This document shows positions 20,403 through 22,078 of a stretch of 22,078 bases of DNA, one piece after another. Made by a program: the position numbers and the translations under genes. Under the pieces are notes generated by a model. That model was given only the letters and a program-made list of their open reading frames with translations. It was not told the origin of the DNA and did no database searches. The DNA comes from Mesostigma viride (Eukaryota; Streptophyta; Mesostigmatophyceae; Mesostigmatales; Mesostigmataceae): positions 1 to 22,078 of the forward strand of contig RPFO01000865.1 in the NCBI GenBank assembly GCA_009746045.1. The letters run 5' to 3'. Numbering within the stretch: position 1 is the first letter of the stretch; every line of letters starts with the position of its first letter.

Positions 20403-20641
20403 TTGCCGAATACTAACTAGAATACTAGATGTTCTTCCGAAAATGGGCTCCGCCGACGAAAGTTTTAACGTGAAAGTTACAACGCACGTTACTCAGTTGA
20501 TAAATATAAACGCGGATAACAATTGTGCATGTCATAGGACAGGATGAGCCTGGAACTGTTGGCAACCCCCCTGCCCCCAGGCGGCAGGGGCGTAGGTTAG
20601 ATTAGTTTAATTAAGCTAGGATTTTGTAGGTAGTTTTTTTT
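20403..20641. other. Spacer with short repeat copies and a hairpin
   Basis: No gene is seen. It contains the 25-bp block shared inverted with 15308-15332 (here 20431-20455), a partial repeat taacgtgaaagttacaacgc (20467-20486), and a perfect 8-bp hairpin, cccctgcc/ggcagggg, at 20568-20590. The final T-run (20634-20641) precedes the next leader copy. Confidence 0.6.
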
Positions 20642-21669
20642 CGCGGCTCCGCCATCCACCCCCACCTGTCCATGCCTGGAATATGTGCTACATGTCCTTC
20701 CATGCATGCTCTTAAGGGGTTCGAGCCAGGCTTGGACATCCTTAACGAGAAAGAGCACGGCGGGGTTGAACATGGCTACCGCCTGGCCGACCTGATTTAT
20801 GCGGATGACACCACCCTCATCGCGCGCCCCGAGCACATTCAGACCTGGCTGGACTGTCTGGGCCTGGAGGCGAGGGCGGTGGGGTTGGAGATTAGTGTCA
20901 AAACTGAGGCGATGGTGATTGGGGCCTCCAGTACACCGCCGCTGCCGCGCCTGCTCGACGGGACGACGGTCGCGTTCCGCGATCGCTTCAAACTGTTGAG
21001 GAGTTGGCTCCCTGACACCGCCGACGATGTGGACACCCGCATCGTCCTGGCCGGCTGGGCTATAGGCTTCGTTCGCTCAACACCTACTGGCGCTCCAAGG
21101 GCCTGGGGGAGCACCGCAAGCGCATGCTCTTCAAGGTCCTCGTCCTCACGGTGCTCACGTATGGCGCCGAGGCCCGGGACACTCACACCCACACTGGCAG
21201 CTAGGCTAGACGGCACAGTTTACAGGATGCTCCGACAGGTCCTGAACGTAGGGTTTTCCAAGCGCCCATCATCAGAGTCTTTGTATCAGGGCATGCCTCG
21301 TATTTCGGACGAGATTAGACAGCGTAGGATAGCATTTGTAGGACACCTTGCTCGCACTAGCCAGGTCGACACCGCCCTTGGTCTCGCCGGCCCCCAGCGG
21401 CTTGGCCAGCCAGGGCGGCACATTCTGACCTGGCCTGGCCCCAAGGGCATTGCCAAAAAGGTATAGGGAAACATGTCACGAATTACGTACAGATGTTGCT
21501 GGATGACCTCCTGGTCCCAGCCCAGTTTGAATACCGCATCCACTCTCTCTCCCTTCTTTGGACTGCCATGCAAAACAAGACACGGTCGCAGAAGATTGTC
21601 AAGGCTCACACGCCCGACCCTGTGGGCACTGGGCAAGCCACCTCCCCCCAAGAGGAGGAGGCGTTTTGA
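20642..21669 (+). pseudogene. Non-LTR retrotransposon reverse transcriptase, 3' fragment, frameshifted
   Basis: After a leader (20642-20697) that matches the repeat at 20099, an open frame from 20672 reaches reverse transcriptase sequence with GYRLADLIYADDTTLIA; the catalytic YADD box is at 20798-20809. The earlier palm motifs, fingers and any endonuclease are missing. Between about 21070 and 21180 the family-like sequence (LNTYWRSKGLGEHRKRM, then VLTYGAEA) continues in another frame. It returns to the first frame for RRIAFVGHLAR, the GH..R-type tail common in LINE proteins. Near 21457 it shifts again to a C-terminal segment with NYVQMLLDDLLVPAQFEYRI, ending at a TGA at 21667-21669. At least three frameshifts and a missing 5' end make it non-functional. 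The clade is not resolved. Confidence 0.85.
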
Positions 21670-21730
21670 TGAGTAGGGTAGTTAGGATTTTTTCTAGACT
21701 AGATAGACTAGAGTTAGGTTAGTTAGATTA
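21670..21730 (+). other. Probable 3' UTR of the retrotransposon fragment
   Basis: T/A/G-rich sequence with repeated tagacta and gttaggttagttag motifs lies between the reverse transcriptase stop codon and the next leader copy. A similar gtaggttagattag stretch precedes the leader at 20642. Confidence 0.5.
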
Positions 21731-22078
21731 CGCGGCTCTCTCCATTCCACCATCCATCAAGGAATATGTGCTACATGATCTCCCAACGGAGGCATGTTAT
21801 AATTTAATTTAATTTTTTAATGTCCTCCCAACGGAATTTTATTTAACGTGGAAGTTACAACGCATGTTACTTTAGGTAACTTAATTATTTTATTTTTTAA
21901 TGTCATATGCAAAGCACCTACTGTCACGGAGTTTATGACCATCCTTCTCCAACTTCACCAAGAGATAGAGCAGGGGCATCTGCTGGGGTGGTTATTCGCT
22001 CCTAACGGGGGGGGGTGCCCAGGCCGCCGGCGTGGCGTGGCGCGGCGCGGCGGGGTGGCAGGGTGGGGTGGTTGATTG
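21731..22078 (+). repeat. Leader/UTR-like repeat, copy 2
   Basis: Same order of segments as 20099-20402, with small differences, including an added tttttaatgtcctcccaacg (about 21814-21833). It ends in a G/C-rich run at the window edge and probably continues beyond it. Confidence 0.8.

Noticed and set aside
1-22078. Telomeric repeats
   Set aside because: No run of TTTAGGG, TTTTAGGG, TTAGGG or a similar unit is visible on either strand.

Overview
The window is eukaryotic, repeat-dominated DNA with no intact protein-coding gene that I can support. Nothing bacterial is visible: no operons, no ribosome-binding sites, no dense coding. The likely source is a green alga of the Chlamydomonas/Volvox group, because two elements here have the split-direct-repeat layout of PAT-like DIRS retroelements, known in that group from TOC1 and Kangaroo. 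PAT-like elements also occur in animals and other lineages, so this assignment is tentative.

Layout. Positions 1-10783 are one tandem array of a 170-bp satellite, about 64 copies. Copies up to about 3100 carry scattered small indels; the following 45 periods are exactly 170 bp and look identical by eye. The array ends at a tRNA-like, SINE-like segment (about 10801-10920). Positions 11323-11720 hold a foldback rich in GAGTA motifs and a truncated copy of a GTT/AAC-ended foldback family; the full copy lies at 14883-15053. Positions 12457-14554 are a first split-repeat element (SDR1).

Positions 15545-19893 form a nest. A 23-bp minisatellite was interrupted by a transposon with 25-bp terminal inverted repeats and a TA target duplication (15564-19713). 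That transposon was itself interrupted by a second split-repeat element (SDR2, 16649-18987). It also carries a (ATCC)n microsatellite of about 220 bp. From 20099 to the end are three copies of a short leader/UTR-like repeat; the second leads into the 3' part of a non-LTR retrotransposon reverse transcriptase broken by at least three frameshifts.

How the parts relate. SDR1 and SDR2 are diverged relatives that share the order A1-internal-B1-A2-B2 on the minus strand, and each has a perfect four-tract G-quadruplex motif exactly at the A2/B2 joint and nowhere else in the element. Neither has a recognisable reverse transcriptase or tyrosine recombinase, so they are probably non-autonomous and mobilised from elsewhere. 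The order of events in the nest is minisatellite first, then the TA-type transposon, then SDR2. The setting suggests heterochromatin, perhaps pericentromeric or subtelomeric, at the edge of a satellite block.
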